A DNA stretch of 39,935 nucleotides from Thermohalobaculum xanthum (GCF_016623495.1 NZ_JAEHHL010000017.1:1-39935); one strand, 5' to 3'. Shown: positions 1 to 8,307, counted from the first letter of the stretch. Translations and numbers: made by a program. The notes: generated by a model not told the origin, from the sequence alone.

Positions 1-647
1 GCGAGGTCGCGCGCTCGCTCGGCCGCGGCGGCGGCCTGCGCCTCCAGCGCGCGGTTGCTGGGCGCCTTGCCGTGGTGCTCGCGCACGGCGCGCGAGGCGT
101 CGGCGCGCAGGCGCTGCAGCTCGGCCAGCAGGGTCTCGGCCGAGCGCCTTGCCTCCTCCTCGCGCGCGCGCAACTCGGCCAGCCGGTCGAGTCGCAGCGC
201 GAGATCGAGTCGCCGTCGGTCGAGCTCGGGCGCGATCGCCGCCATCAGGCTGGCCGCGCGGATCGCCTCGACCGGCCCGCCGGGATAGGCCAGCAGCGCC
301 GAGCGCGGCGCGCGCGAGAGGCTGTCGAGCGCCGAGACCAGCCGCGCCGTGGCGGCGCGGTCCTCGTCCATCGCCGCGGCCAGCGCCGCCTCCTCGGTCG
401 CGAGCGTGCGCAGGAGCAGCCGGTAGGCGCCGAGCGCCCGCTCGGCTGCGGCAGCGGCGTGCCCCAGCGCCTCGAGCTTCTCGCGCGGCGTGTCGGCCTT
501 CTCTAGCGCGCTGCTGGCGCGGGCGAGATCGCCCTGCGCGGCCTCGACCACCGCGCCCCCCTCCGAGGCCGCGGCGCGCGGCATGCCGGGCGCCTGCGCC
601 AGCGCCAGGGCGAGAGCAAGACCGGCTGCCGCGCCCGCCAGCCTCAC
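1..647 (-). CDS. EnvC-like murein hydrolase activator (N-terminal part, partial)
   Basis: The frame runs off the left edge of the window, so only the N-terminal ~215 residues are present. It starts with GTG at 647-645, which overlaps the gpmI stop (GTGA), implying translational coupling. A hydrophobic alanine/leucine-rich signal-like segment covers residues 1 to about 27. After it come long charged alpha-helical stretches rich in Ala, Glu, Arg and Leu, as expected of the coiled-coil region of EnvC/M23 peptidase proteins that control periplasmic amidases at division. A helical patch with the motif LLAYPGGPVEAIRAASLM is typical of the rhodobacterial EnvC relatives that sit beside gpmI. The LytM/M23 domain would lie outside the window, so the call rests on coiled coil, signal peptide and gene order. 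It could instead be another coiled-coil periplasmic protein. Confidence 0.7.
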   Translation of the reverse strand, partial: MRLAGAAAGLALALALAQAPGMPRAAASEGGAVVEAAQGDLARASSALEKADTPREKLEALGHAAAAAERALGAYRLLLRTLATEEAALAAAMDEDRAATARLVSALDSLSRAPRSALLAYPGGPVEAIRAASLMAAIAPELDRRRLDLALRLDRLAELRAREEEARRSAETLLAELQRLRADASRAVREHHGKAPSNRALEAQAAAAAERARDL

Positions 648-2179
648 GTGCCGGGCCCCGTCAGCAGCGAGCGGCCGGTCATCTCGGCGGGCTGGGCCAG
701 TCCCATCAGCGCAAGCAGCGTCGGCGCGAGATCCGCGAGCCGCCCGCCCGCGACCAGGCCGTGCCCGCCCCCGCCGCTCTCGACCAGGACCAGCGGCACC
801 GGGTTCGTGGTATGCGCGGTATGCGGGCCGCCGGTCTCGGGATCGACCATCACCTCGCAGTTGCCGTGATCGGCGGTCACCAGCATCGCGCCGCCGGTTT
901 CGGCCAGCGCATCGAGAGCGGCGCCAAGCCCGCGGTCGACCGCCTCGCAGGCGGCCATCGCGGCCTCGAGGCTGCCGGTATGGCCCACCATGTCGGGGTT
1001 GGCATAGTTGACCACGATCAGGTCGTATCCCGCGCGGATGGCCCCGACGAACTGCTCGGTCACCTCGGCCGCCGCCATCTCGGGCGCCAGGTCGTATGTC
1101 CGCACCTTGGGCGAGGGCGCCATGTAGCGCTCCTCGCCGGCCTCGGGCGTCTCGATCCCGCCGTTCAAGAAGAAGGTCACGTGCGGGTATTTCTCGGTCT
1201 CGGCCAGCCGGAACTGCCGCTTGCCGTGCTTCGCGGCCCATTGCCCCAGCGTATTGACGATCTCCTGCGACGGAAACAGCACGTCCATCAACTGGTTCAG
1301 CCGATCCGAATACTCGACCATCCCCAGCGCCGCCGCAAAGCGCGGCAGGGGCGCGCGTGCGAACCCGTCGAACTCGGGATCCAGCAGTGCCATCAGGATC
1401 TCGCGCGCGCGGTCCGCGCGGAAATTGACGCAGACGACGCCGTCGCCCTCGGCCGCCGCGCCCTGGTAGCGGCCGATCACCGTCGGTTCGACGAACTCGT
1501 CGCTCTCGCCGCGCGCATAGGCAGCCTCGATCGCGGCGCGCGCGCTCTCGGCGCGGTGGCCCTGGCCGCGGGTGATCGCCGCCCAGGCCGCCTCGACCCG
1601 GTCCCAGCGCCGGTCGCGGTCCATCCCGTAGAAACGGCCGGTGACGGTCGCGATCTCGGCCGCGTCGCCCAGCTCGGCCTCGAAGGCCTCAAGCTGGCCC
1701 AGCGCCGATTTTGGCGGCACGTCGCGCCCGTCGAGGAAGAGATGCAGCTTGACCCGTAGGCCGCGACGGGCCAGCTGGCGCGCGGTCCGGGCGAAATGGT
1801 GCTGGTGCGAATGCACGCCGCCCGGGCTCATCAGCCCGATCACATGCGCGGCCCCTCCGCTCGCCTGCAGCGTCTGGGCGAAGCGGTCGAAGGCGGGGTT
1901 CTCGGCAAAGCTGCCATCGTCGATCGCCCTGTCGATCCGCGGCAGGTCCATCCAGACCACGCGGCCCGCGCCGATATTGGTGTGGCCGACTTCCGAGTTG
2001 CCCATCTGCCCGGCCGGCAGGCCGACATCCTGCCCCGAGGCCGACAGCGTCGTATGCGGGCAGTCGCGCCAGATCCGGTCGAAATTCGGCGTCGCGGCCT
2101 CGACCGGCGCGTTGGCCGGGCTGGTATCGGACAAACCCCATCCATCCAGGATGCACAGGATGACGGGCTTGCGGTCCAT
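644..2179 (-). CDS. gpmI: 2,3-bisphosphoglycerate-independent phosphoglycerate mutase
   Basis: This 511-residue protein matches the usual length of cofactor-independent phosphoglycerate mutase, which interconverts 3- and 2-phosphoglycerate in glycolysis using two Mn ions. The N-terminus reads ILCILDGWG with the metal-binding Asp12. The phosphoserine motif GQMGNSEVGH holds Ser62. Further family motifs are VHSHQHHF, FLDGRDVPPKS, the metal motif DHGNCE and the C-terminal TAHTTNPVP. The ATG at 2179 is chosen because the protein then begins as in homologues (MDRKPVILCI) and an AGGAAGGA ribosome site lies just upstream; the frame stays open for 21 more codons without family similarity. It is followed directly by the overlapping EnvC-like gene and preceded, 37 bases away, by the HCCA-isomerase-like gene. 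Confidence 0.97.
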   Translation of the reverse strand: MDRKPVILCILDGWGLSDTSPANAPVEAATPNFDRIWRDCPHTTLSASGQDVGLPAGQMGNSEVGHTNIGAGRVVWMDLPRIDRAIDDGSFAENPAFDRFAQTLQASGGAAHVIGLMSPGGVHSHQHHFARTARQLARRGLRVKLHLFLDGRDVPPKSALGQLEAFEAELGDAAEIATVTGRFYGMDRDRRWDRVEAAWAAITRGQGHRAESARAAIEAAYARGESDEFVEPTVIGRYQGAAAEGDGVVCVNFRADRAREILMALLDPEFDGFARAPLPRFAAALGMVEYSDRLNQLMDVLFPSQEIVNTLGQWAAKHGKRQFRLAETEKYPHVTFFLNGGIETPEAGEERYMAPSPKVRTYDLAPEMAAAEVTEQFVGAIRAGYDLIVVNYANPDMVGHTGSLEAAMAACEAVDRGLGAALDALAETGGAMLVTADHGNCEVMVDPETGGPHTAHTTNPVPLVLVESGGGGHGLVAGGRLADLAPTLLALMGLAQPAEMTGRSLLTGPGT

Positions 2180-2216
2180 GGGTCGTCCTTCCTGCTCGTG
2201 GTTTCTGTCCAGCGGT

Positions 2217-2858
2217 CTAGACCCTCGGCCCGGGCGCATCAAGCCATGCGTCCGATTGCAGCGGATGCCGACCGGAAGCCCAGGCCAGCGCGTCCTCCAG
2301 CCGGTCGTCGCCCCAGAAAAGCTCGTCCCCGACCGTAAAGCTCGGCGCGCCGAAGATGCCGCGCGCCGCTGCCTCCTCGGTCGCGGCGCGCAGGGCGGCT
2401 TTCGTCTCCGGGGCCTCGGCCCGCGCCAGCCATCCGCCGGGCGCCGCCCCGGCTGACTCCAGCGCGCCGGTCAGCACCTCGGGTGCGGCGATGTCGGCGC
2501 CGCGCACGAAGGCCGCGGTCATCAGCGCGCCAGCGAAATCCGGCATCCAGGGCTCGGTCCGCGCGGCGGTCATGATCCGGGCGGCGCGCAGGCTGTGGCC
2601 CGGGAAGGGGTCCGGGCGGCATACCGTCTGGCCCAGCATCGCGGCACGCCGCGAAAGATCGCGCCACATATGCGCGCCCTTCGCCGGGTCGAGATTGAAG
2701 GGCGAGGTCTCCCAGCCGCGGGCGCGGAAGATCGGGCCCAGAAGGAAGGGCTGCCAGTGCACCTCGACATCCGCGTCGCGCGCCGCATCGCCGATGCGCA
2801 GCACCGTCAGCCAGGAATAGGTCGAGGCGGGGTCGAACCAGAAGCGAATGGCAGGCAT
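2217..2858 (-). CDS. 2-hydroxychromene-2-carboxylate isomerase-like (DsbA/kappa-GST fold) protein
   Basis: The 213-residue product opens with MPAIRFWFDPASTYSW, the pattern of the HCCA isomerase/kappa glutathione transferase branch of the thioredoxin fold, where a Ser near residue 10-14 activates glutathione. Later it shows GIFGAPSFTVGDELFWGDDRL, containing the cis-proline loop and the FWGxDRL element of the family. Characterised members isomerise 2-hydroxychromene-2-carboxylate in naphthalene breakdown, but no naphthalene genes are nearby, so the substrate is unknown and a general glutathione-dependent isomerase or oxidoreductase role is just as likely. It starts 3 bases after the rlmH stop and is probably cotranscribed with rsfS, rlmH and gpmI. 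In many relatives I recall gpmI and rlmH being adjacent, so this gene looks like an insertion into a conserved row. Confidence 0.88.
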   Translation of the reverse strand: MPAIRFWFDPASTYSWLTVLRIGDAARDADVEVHWQPFLLGPIFRARGWETSPFNLDPAKGAHMWRDLSRRAAMLGQTVCRPDPFPGHSLRAARIMTAARTEPWMPDFAGALMTAAFVRGADIAAPEVLTGALESAGAAPGGWLARAEAPETKAALRAATEEAAARGIFGAPSFTVGDELFWGDDRLEDALAWASGRHPLQSDAWLDAPGPRV

Positions 2859-2861
2859 CGT

Positions 2862-3332
2862 TCACTCCCGATGATAGGGGCTGCCCGCGAGGATCGAGAC
2901 CGCGCGGTAGATCTGCTCGGCCAGCATCGCGCGGGCCAGCATGTGCGGCCAGACCATCGGGCCGAAGCTCAGCAACCGGTCGGCGCGGCCGCGCAGGCTT
3001 TCATCATGACCATCGGCGCCGCCGATAAGGAAGGCGCAATCCGACGTGCCGCTGTCGCGCAGCCGCGCCAGCATCGCCGCGAATTCGGGGCTGGTCATCG
3101 TCCGGCCGCGCTCGTCCAGCGCAATCAGGTGCGCACCCGTAGGCGCCGCATCGAGCAGCCGCACCGATTGCGCGGCGCGGTCGCGGGCCTTGCGTTCGTC
3201 GATTTCCACAAGATCGCAGGGGCCTAGCGCCATGCTGCGCCCTGCCTGCGTCGCGCGCGCCAGGTAGTCGCGCGTGAGTTCCGCCTCGGGGCCGGGACGT
3301 GCGCGCCCGACCGCGGCGATGATGACCCTCAT
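2862..3332 (-). CDS. rlmH: 23S rRNA (pseudouridine1915-N3)-methyltransferase RlmH
   Basis: The 156-residue protein is a SPOUT-class methyltransferase that methylates pseudouridine 1915 of 23S rRNA using SAM. Its start reads MRVIIAAVGRARPG, as in the family. The SPOUT knot is marked by LIALDERGRTMTSPEFA, the glycine loop FLIGGADGH, and the C-terminal ARAMLAEQIYRAVSILAGSPYHRE with the family-typical YHR ending. The ATG at 3332 fits homologue length; the frame stays open further upstream through non-homologous sequence. The stop is 3 bases before the next gene, and rsfS ends 10 bases upstream of this start, consistent with an rsfS-rlmH ribosome-maturation operon. Confidence 0.96.
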   Translation of the reverse strand: MRVIIAAVGRARPGPEAELTRDYLARATQAGRSMALGPCDLVEIDERKARDRAAQSVRLLDAAPTGAHLIALDERGRTMTSPEFAAMLARLRDSGTSDCAFLIGGADGHDESLRGRADRLLSFGPMVWPHMLARAMLAEQIYRAVSILAGSPYHRE

Positions 3333-3342
3333 GCGCGCGCCG

Positions 3343-3747
3343 TCAGATGCGGCGCGCGGTCCTGTCGGCTTCCGGCATCCACATCTTCTCGATCTGGTAG
3401 AAGCTGCGGACCTCGGGCCGGAAGACATGGACGATCACGTCGCCCGCGTCGATCAGCACCCAGTCTGCCGCCTCCTTGCCCTCGACCCGGGCGATCACGC
3501 CCGCCTCGGACTTGAGCCGTTCGATCAGTTTCTCGGCCACGGCCGCGACATGGCGCGACGAGCGGCCCGAGCAGACCACCATGTGGTCCGCGATCGACGA
3601 CTTGCCGCCAAGATCGATGGTGACGATCTCCTCGGCGCTGTCCTGATCGAGCGATGAGACGATGAGGGAGAGGAGAGCCTCGCTCCCGGTTGTGTCCGTC
3701 ATGCCGCCGATGGCGGTGGCGGATGGGCGAGTGCCCGCGGCACTCAT
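3343..3747 (-). CDS. rsfS: Ribosome silencing factor RsfS
   Basis: RsfS binds ribosomal protein uL14 and blocks subunit joining when nutrients are short. The domain is recognisable from IVTIDLGGKSSIADHMVVC, SGRSSRHVAAVAEKL, EGKEAADWVLIDAGDVIVHV and the end FRPEVRSFYQIEKMW. Two starts are possible: ATG at 3747 (134 residues, weak AGAG site 8 bases upstream) and ATG at 3702 (119 residues, no obvious ribosome site but closer to the domain edge). The longer one is given. A frame open far beyond this to 4458 is ignored because it reads antisense through the GNAT gene. This is the first gene of the minus-strand operon continuing to rlmH and gpmI. Confidence 0.93.
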   Translation of the reverse strand: MSAAGTRPSATAIGGMTDTTGSEALLSLIVSSLDQDSAEEIVTIDLGGKSSIADHMVVCSGRSSRHVAAVAEKLIERLKSEAGVIARVEGKEAADWVLIDAGDVIVHVFRPEVRSFYQIEKMWMPEADRTARRI

Positions 3748-4048
3748 GACAATCTCTGCAGTCAGAACTACCCTCCGTCGTAGGGCTGCCGGGGCCGGGA
3801 TGGCCACCGTCTTACATCCCTGCAACTGGTATTCAACATAACCGTTCGACGGCGCTGCAACAAGTGTCGAGCCTGCGCAATCCGTGTCCGAAGTCAGCGA
3901 CCCGGGGTTCGGTCGATTCCCAAGACATTGGTTTCCCGCGCAATTCCACCGCGCACTCGCGCGAAACCGGGGCTTCGGGCCCTGGTCATGGTTGGGGCCG
4001 GCGTGGCAAAGCTGCATCGCTTCGATCTCGCATTGGCAAAAGGCTCTC

Positions 4049-4076
4049 TTGAAGCGGCGCGATTTTTGCCCCACTT
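4049..4076 (+). promoter_or_regulatory. Candidate sigma-32 (RpoH) heat-shock promoter
   Basis: TTGAAG at 4049-4054 is separated by 14 bases from CCCCACTT at 4069-4076. The RpoH consensus is CTTGAAA, a 12-15 base spacer, then CCCCATNT, so both halves and the spacing fit well. Transcription would start near 4083, giving an ~80-base leader before the GNAT start codon at 4163. This is by-eye motif matching only. Confidence 0.45.
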
Positions 4077-4081
4077 GCGTT

Positions 4082-4095
4082 TTGCAGTGCAGCAA
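4082..4095. promoter_or_regulatory. TGC-rich inverted element at predicted start site
   Basis: TTGCAGTGCAGCAA has TTGC and GCAA ends as an inverted repeat with a 6-base centre, and lies on the predicted transcription start. It resembles the TGC-rich boxes bound by PhaR-type polyhydroxyalkanoate regulators in alphaproteobacteria, but no phasin or pha gene is adjacent, so the regulator is a guess. Confidence 0.25.
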
Positions 4096-4162
4096 GAGGG
4101 CGGCAAGACCCAAGACTGCGGGAGGAAGATGGACGTGACGCATCATGCGACGGAGGTCTTCC

Positions 4163-4867
4163 ATGAATTCCACCCCGACGGCCCTCGACGGGCCCCCGAT
4201 CCAGCGCCGGCGCGGTGTCTCGCGCGAACGGCCCGATAGCGCCGCCAGGGCCGAGCGCGTGCTCGCGGGCGATCGCGCCCGCCAACCACGGACGCCCGAC
4301 CGGAAGGTCGATATCCGCCGGCTCGGCCCGGGCGACATGGCTTCGCTCGAGGCGCATCTGCTGCGGCTCGAGGGCCATGACCGCCGCATGCGGTTCTGCG
4401 GCGATCTCGGCGACGAGGCGGTCAGGCGCCATTGCGCCTTGATCGACTGGCCGAACACCCAGGTCCTCGGCTGCGAGGTCGACGGCGTGCTGCGCGGCGC
4501 GGTCGAGCTCTCGATCCATCCGAGGCCCTATTCCTCCGAGGCCGAGCTTGCCATGAGCCTCGAGCGGGAATTCCAGGGACAGGGGCTTGGTGCGCTGCTC
4601 ATGCGCAAGGCGCTGGTGCTCGCGCGCAACCGCTATGTCAGCTCGGTCTTCATGACCTGCATGGTCGGGAACCGCCGGATGCAGAAGCTGGCGGCGAAGT
4701 TCGGCGCGATCCTCAGCATCGGCGAGGGCGAGATGGAGGGCCGCATCCTCGCGCCCTGGCCCACTTTCCTGACCATCGTCGAGGAAGCGGCGCTGGAAAG
4801 CCGCGCCTATCTGCGCGCGGCGTTCAGCCACTGGCCCCGGCCCGCTGCACGGCCTGCCTCGGCCTAA
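4163..4867 (+). CDS. GNAT-family N-acetyltransferase
   Basis: The 234-residue protein has a basic, low-complexity N-terminal ~50 residues and then a single acetyltransferase domain. VDIRRLGPGDMASLEAHLLRL begins the domain, and the acetyl-CoA loop appears in LEREFQGQGLGALLMRKALVLARN (QGQGLG pattern), followed by a beta strand and MVGNRRMQKLAAKFGA, the usual end of the fold. Acceptor substrate cannot be told. The ATG at 4163 is preferred over ATG 4145 because GGAGG sits 6 bases before it. The frequent relatives in this order are short GNAT proteins of unknown target. A heat-shock-like promoter lies upstream, so a stress role is possible but inferred. Confidence 0.88.
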   Translation: MNSTPTALDGPPIQRRRGVSRERPDSAARAERVLAGDRARQPRTPDRKVDIRRLGPGDMASLEAHLLRLEGHDRRMRFCGDLGDEAVRRHCALIDWPNTQVLGCEVDGVLRGAVELSIHPRPYSSEAELAMSLEREFQGQGLGALLMRKALVLARNRYVSSVFMTCMVGNRRMQKLAAKFGAILSIGEGEMEGRILAPWPTFLTIVEEAALESRAYLRAAFSHWPRPAARPASA

Positions 4868-4976
4868 CGCCGGAACCGGCCTCGGCCGCCAGACCCCGCG
4901 CGGGCGGGCTGGCGGTCTTGTGCGCAACGCGTCATACCTCGCTGCGTGACGAGACGCGGCTGAGGAGACGGGCGGC

Positions 4977-5948
4977 ATGAAGATCGCGATTCTGGACGAC
5001 TATCAGGGCGTCGCGCTGCAAAGCGCCGACTGGTCGCGGCTGACCGCGTCGGGCGCCGAGATCACCGTGTTCCGCGACACCATCACAGGCCACGACGCCC
5101 TCGCCGAGCGCCTCGCCCCCTTCGATGTCCTGGCGGTGATGCGCGAGCGCACGCCGCTCCCGGGCAGCCTGCTCGGGGCCCTGCCGAACCTGCGGCTGAT
5201 CGTGACCACCGGGGCGCGCAACCTGTCGATCGACCTCGCCGCCGCGGCCGCGCGCGGCATCACCGTCTGCGGCACCGAAAGCCGCGGCACCACGACCTCC
5301 GAGATGGCGATGCTGCTGATCCTCGCGCTCTCGCGCGGGCTGGTGCGCGAGGCCAACGCGATGGCGGCGGGCGGCTGGCAGGTGGGGCTGGGGCGCGACC
5401 TTTCGGGCCTGCGGCTCGGGCTGGTCGGGCTCGGACGGCTCGGCGCGCAGGTGGCGGCGCTGGCCCGGCCCTTCGGCATGGAGATCAGCGCCTGGTCGCA
5501 AAACCTCACCGCCGCGCGCTGCGCCGAGGTCGGCGTCGAGCATGCCCCCAGCCTGCGGGACCTGCTGTCCGGCTCGGACGTCGTTTCGATCCACTTGGTG
5601 CTCTCCGAGCGCTCGCGCGGCCTGATCGGGCCCACCGAGCTTGGCTGGATGAAGCCCGACGCGCTTTTGGTGAACACCTCGCGCGGGCCGATCGCCGACA
5701 GCCGCGCGGTGATCGCCGCGCTCGAGGCCGGGCGGCTTGGCGGCGCCGCCATCGACGTCTACGACGCCGAGCCCGTGCCCGCCGCCGATCCGATCCGCGA
5801 CCGCGAGCTGATCGAGGCGGGCCGCCTGCTGCTCACGCCCCATATCGGCTATGTCAGCCGCCAGACCTGGGAGATATTCTACGGCCAGACGGTCGAGGCG
5901 ATCGAGGCCTGGGCCGCAGGCTCGCCGGTGCGCGTGCTGCAGCCCTGA
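4977..5948 (+). CDS. D-2-hydroxyacid dehydrogenase family protein
   Basis: The 323-residue protein is a full-length member of the NAD(P)-dependent D-isomer 2-hydroxyacid dehydrogenases, which reduce 2-oxoacids or oxidise D-2-hydroxyacids. The N-terminal MKIAILDDYQGVALQSADW is typical of a subgroup annotated near phosphoglycerate dehydrogenase. The Rossmann loop GLVGLGRLG is at residues 148-156. The catalytic triad is visible as Arg236 (in VNTSRGPI), Glu265 (in YDAEPVP) and His289 (in LTPHIGY). No ACT domain follows, which argues against SerA itself. A GAGGAGA site precedes the ATG. The gene is alone, convergent with the patatin-like gene 7 bases downstream. Substrate unknown. Confidence 0.93.
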   Translation: MKIAILDDYQGVALQSADWSRLTASGAEITVFRDTITGHDALAERLAPFDVLAVMRERTPLPGSLLGALPNLRLIVTTGARNLSIDLAAAAARGITVCGTESRGTTTSEMAMLLILALSRGLVREANAMAAGGWQVGLGRDLSGLRLGLVGLGRLGAQVAALARPFGMEISAWSQNLTAARCAEVGVEHAPSLRDLLSGSDVVSIHLVLSERSRGLIGPTELGWMKPDALLVNTSRGPIADSRAVIAALEAGRLGGAAIDVYDAEPVPAADPIRDRELIEAGRLLLTPHIGYVSRQTWEIFYGQTVEAIEAWAAGSPVRVLQP

Positions 5949-5955
5949 CCGACGG

Positions 5956-8307
5956 CTAGCGCCACCACGCGCCGACCAGGCGCCCGAGCAGCTCCTGCGT
6001 CGGCGCCGCGCGAAAGGCCGCGCGCATCTCGTCCAGTTCGTGCCCCGGCAGGTACCAGCTGAGGCTGGTGCGCGAATCAACCACGAAGGTCAGGCTCTCG
6101 ACGAAGTCGGGGCGCGCCTCGGGCGGCAGGTCGGGCGCGGCCCGGTCGCGATAGTCGAGCCGGACCTGCCGCAGGCTCTGGCTGTTGCGGAAGGTCATGG
6201 TCGCGCCGCGCGCCGCCATCACCGCCTCGGCCGGCGTCGTCAGCCACTGCAGCGCGCGCCCGGCCACGCCCGGCTGGGCCGTCAGCGGCAGCGCGAAGGG
6301 AAAGGCGCGCAGCTGCAGCACGATCACGCCCGACGTGTTCGCCAGCATCCAGTCGCGGATCTCGGGCCGCGCCAGGTAGGTCGCCGCCAGGTCCACGCCG
6401 TAATTGTCGTAATAGCCCGCATCGACCACCCGCCGGTATGGCAGGGTCGGCAGCGCCGCCGCCGGGGCGACATAGGGAAAGGCCGCGTTGAGCCGCACCG
6501 CGGTCTTGAGGCGGAAGCTCTCCTGCGCCTCGGGGAACCAGTCGAAGAACTGCACCGTCTCGCCATAGGCGTCGCGCCGGACCAGGTCGAGATCGAGGTT
6601 CGAGATCATCAGCGGCTGACCCGTCTCGGTCAGCATCGGCGACAGGATCAGCGACGGGCGCCAGCCCTCGGCCTCGCCCTGCCGCAGGGCGACGAAGGGC
6701 CGGTCGAGCGTCGCCCACTGATCCTCGAGCACCGTCCCGCGGTCGGTGCGCGCCACCCCCGGCCACATCAGCCCCGGCAGATCGCGCTGCACCAGCCGCT
6801 GTGCCACGGCCGAGAGGCTGTCACGCGGGATCGGGCAGCGGGTCGCCTGCGGATAGCCGAGCGCATGCGGCCCGGCGGCGTCCTGCACCTCGAGGATGTC
6901 GGACTCGAGCCGCGCGACGACCGATGACGGCGCGGCGTCCGGCCGGGCCATCGCCGCGAAGTAGGCGCCCCCCACCATCCCGCCCGATGCGCCGGTGATC
7001 AGCCGCACGCTGGCCGTGAAGCCGGGCAGCGCGCCCGCGCGCTCCAGCGCCCCCAGCGCGTCGAGCACGATGCCGGTCCAGAACGACGCGCGGTAGGCCC
7101 CGCCCGAGGTCGCGACCAGGACCAGCTTGGGCTTGCCGGCACGCGACCCTTGCGCGGGCCGCTCGCGGACCGCGCGCAGCGCCCGCTCGATGGGGGCAGT
7201 GGCGATCCCCTCCTCTGGCGCAAGCGCCACCTCGCGCGGTGGCGCAAAGGGGCGCGGCGCCGCCCGCGCGGCCCAGGCATCGAGGGCGGCGAGTGGCGCG
7301 ATCAGCCCGGGCCGGGCGCGGCGCGGATCGCTAGGCTCGGTCTGTCGGGCCGGGGCTGCTGCGCGCTGTCCGGCGCGAAAGGCCGCGACGCCATCGGGCC
7401 ACAGCGGCTCGGCATAGACACGGCGCAGGTCCAGCCGGCGGCCCAGGGCGTACCGGCTCTGTCCCTGCGCATCCACGATGCCGGGGATCTCGAACTTCAG
7501 CCGGGGCTCGCGCCCCCGCAGGCGGTCGAGGCCGCCATTGGCCAGCACGATCCAGCCAAAAAGCCCCGCCAGCACAAGGGGGCGCGCCGCCTCGGGCAGA
7601 ACGGCCAGCGCCGCGTAGACCAGGCTCATCAGGGTCGCCAGCGATGCCAGTGCAAGCGCGGGCAGAAGATTGGGATGGGCGAGCGCGACCGCGCAGCCCA
7701 ACGCCCCGGGAACGGCCAGGGCGGCCACGCTCCACGCCCCATTCGTCCCGAACGCCGCCGCAAGTCCTGCCTCGATGCGAACCGCGCATGCCAGCGCGGC
7801 CAGCGCCATGGCCTGGCCCAGCACCGCGCCGAGCAGGCTGCGCGTCCGCTCGCCCGGCTGGTGCGTTGGACCGCCCCTGCGCGGCAGAACGGCGCAGATC
7901 AGCGCCGGTGCGGCCGAGGCCGAGGTGCAGGCCACGATCCACGGCGCGGCAGCCTTCAGCCCATCGGGGCCCTCGCCGGCGCCCAGCGCAAAGGCGAAGC
8001 CCCAGGCATGCATCATGGACAGGCAAAGTGCTGCCTGCGCCGCGATCGCCGGGCTGTAGCGCCAGATGCCGATTCCATGGGTCGCGCGGTAGCGCTTGGC
8101 GAGTTCGGGGTCCTCGCGGAAGATGTTGTGCAGGCCCACGCCCCGCCCCAACACGCCGGCCATGCCCAGCATCATGACCAGCGGCGGCAGGAACAGGGGC
8201 CAGTGGGCCGAGATCGCGCGCAGCACGGGTATTCCGGACGCCTCGAGCACCAGCAGAAGCGCCGCGCCGGCGGCGCCAGGCGCAAGGGAGGGGCTGATCG
8301 GGGGCAT
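5956..8307 (-). CDS. Membrane-anchored patatin-like phospholipase
   Basis: The 783-residue protein has two parts. Residues ~10-258 contain about seven or eight hydrophobic helices, predicting a polytopic inner-membrane anchor. Residues ~390-780 hold a patatin-type hydrolase: the oxyanion loop ATSGGAYRASFWTG (~399-412), nucleophile elbow TGASGGM with Ser441, and the catalytic Asp629 in VVDAGYYDNYG, i.e. a Ser/Asp dyad. Such enzymes cleave acyl esters of phospholipids. The catalytic part follows an even number of helices plus a linker, so its side of the membrane is uncertain. The ATG at 8307 has GAGG 7 bases upstream. It stands alone between convergent neighbours. The fusion of patatin to a many-helix domain is less common than soluble or VipD-like forms. 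Confidence 0.85.
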   Translation of the reverse strand: MPPISPSLAPGAAGAALLLVLEASGIPVLRAISAHWPLFLPPLVMMLGMAGVLGRGVGLHNIFREDPELAKRYRATHGIGIWRYSPAIAAQAALCLSMMHAWGFAFALGAGEGPDGLKAAAPWIVACTSASAAPALICAVLPRRGGPTHQPGERTRSLLGAVLGQAMALAALACAVRIEAGLAAAFGTNGAWSVAALAVPGALGCAVALAHPNLLPALALASLATLMSLVYAALAVLPEAARPLVLAGLFGWIVLANGGLDRLRGREPRLKFEIPGIVDAQGQSRYALGRRLDLRRVYAEPLWPDGVAAFRAGQRAAAPARQTEPSDPRRARPGLIAPLAALDAWAARAAPRPFAPPREVALAPEEGIATAPIERALRAVRERPAQGSRAGKPKLVLVATSGGAYRASFWTGIVLDALGALERAGALPGFTASVRLITGASGGMVGGAYFAAMARPDAAPSSVVARLESDILEVQDAAGPHALGYPQATRCPIPRDSLSAVAQRLVQRDLPGLMWPGVARTDRGTVLEDQWATLDRPFVALRQGEAEGWRPSLILSPMLTETGQPLMISNLDLDLVRRDAYGETVQFFDWFPEAQESFRLKTAVRLNAAFPYVAPAAALPTLPYRRVVDAGYYDNYGVDLAATYLARPEIRDWMLANTSGVIVLQLRAFPFALPLTAQPGVAGRALQWLTTPAEAVMAARGATMTFRNSQSLRQVRLDYRDRAAPDLPPEARPDFVESLTFVVDSRTSLSWYLPGHELDEMRAAFRAAPTQELLGRLVGAWWR

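Larger units (their letters stand above)
3748..4162. other. Intergenic region between divergent rsfS and GNAT gene
   Basis: No convincing gene is seen in these roughly 400 bases. The base composition is less extreme than in flanking genes. A short plus-strand open frame starting near 3928 runs into the GNAT gene out of frame and has no recognisable features. The region must hold the rsfS promoter (minus) and the GNAT promoter (plus); the latter appears to be the sigma-32-like element at 4049-4076. Confidence 0.6.

Noticed and set aside
149-1759. A 536-codon open frame on the plus strand over the EnvC-like and gpmI genes
   Set aside because: It is antisense to gpmI, whose motifs are unambiguous; the plus-strand product is Arg/Pro/Ala-rich with no domain. 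High GC leaves long open frames by chance.
3928-4239. A 103-codon plus-strand ORF ahead of the GNAT gene
   Set aside because: It overlaps the better supported GNAT start out of frame, has no ribosome site, and crosses the sigma-32-like promoter.
3748-4458. N-terminal extension of rsfS to 371 residues
   Set aside because: The added part reads antisense through the GNAT gene and the divergent promoter region and has no similarity to RsfS.
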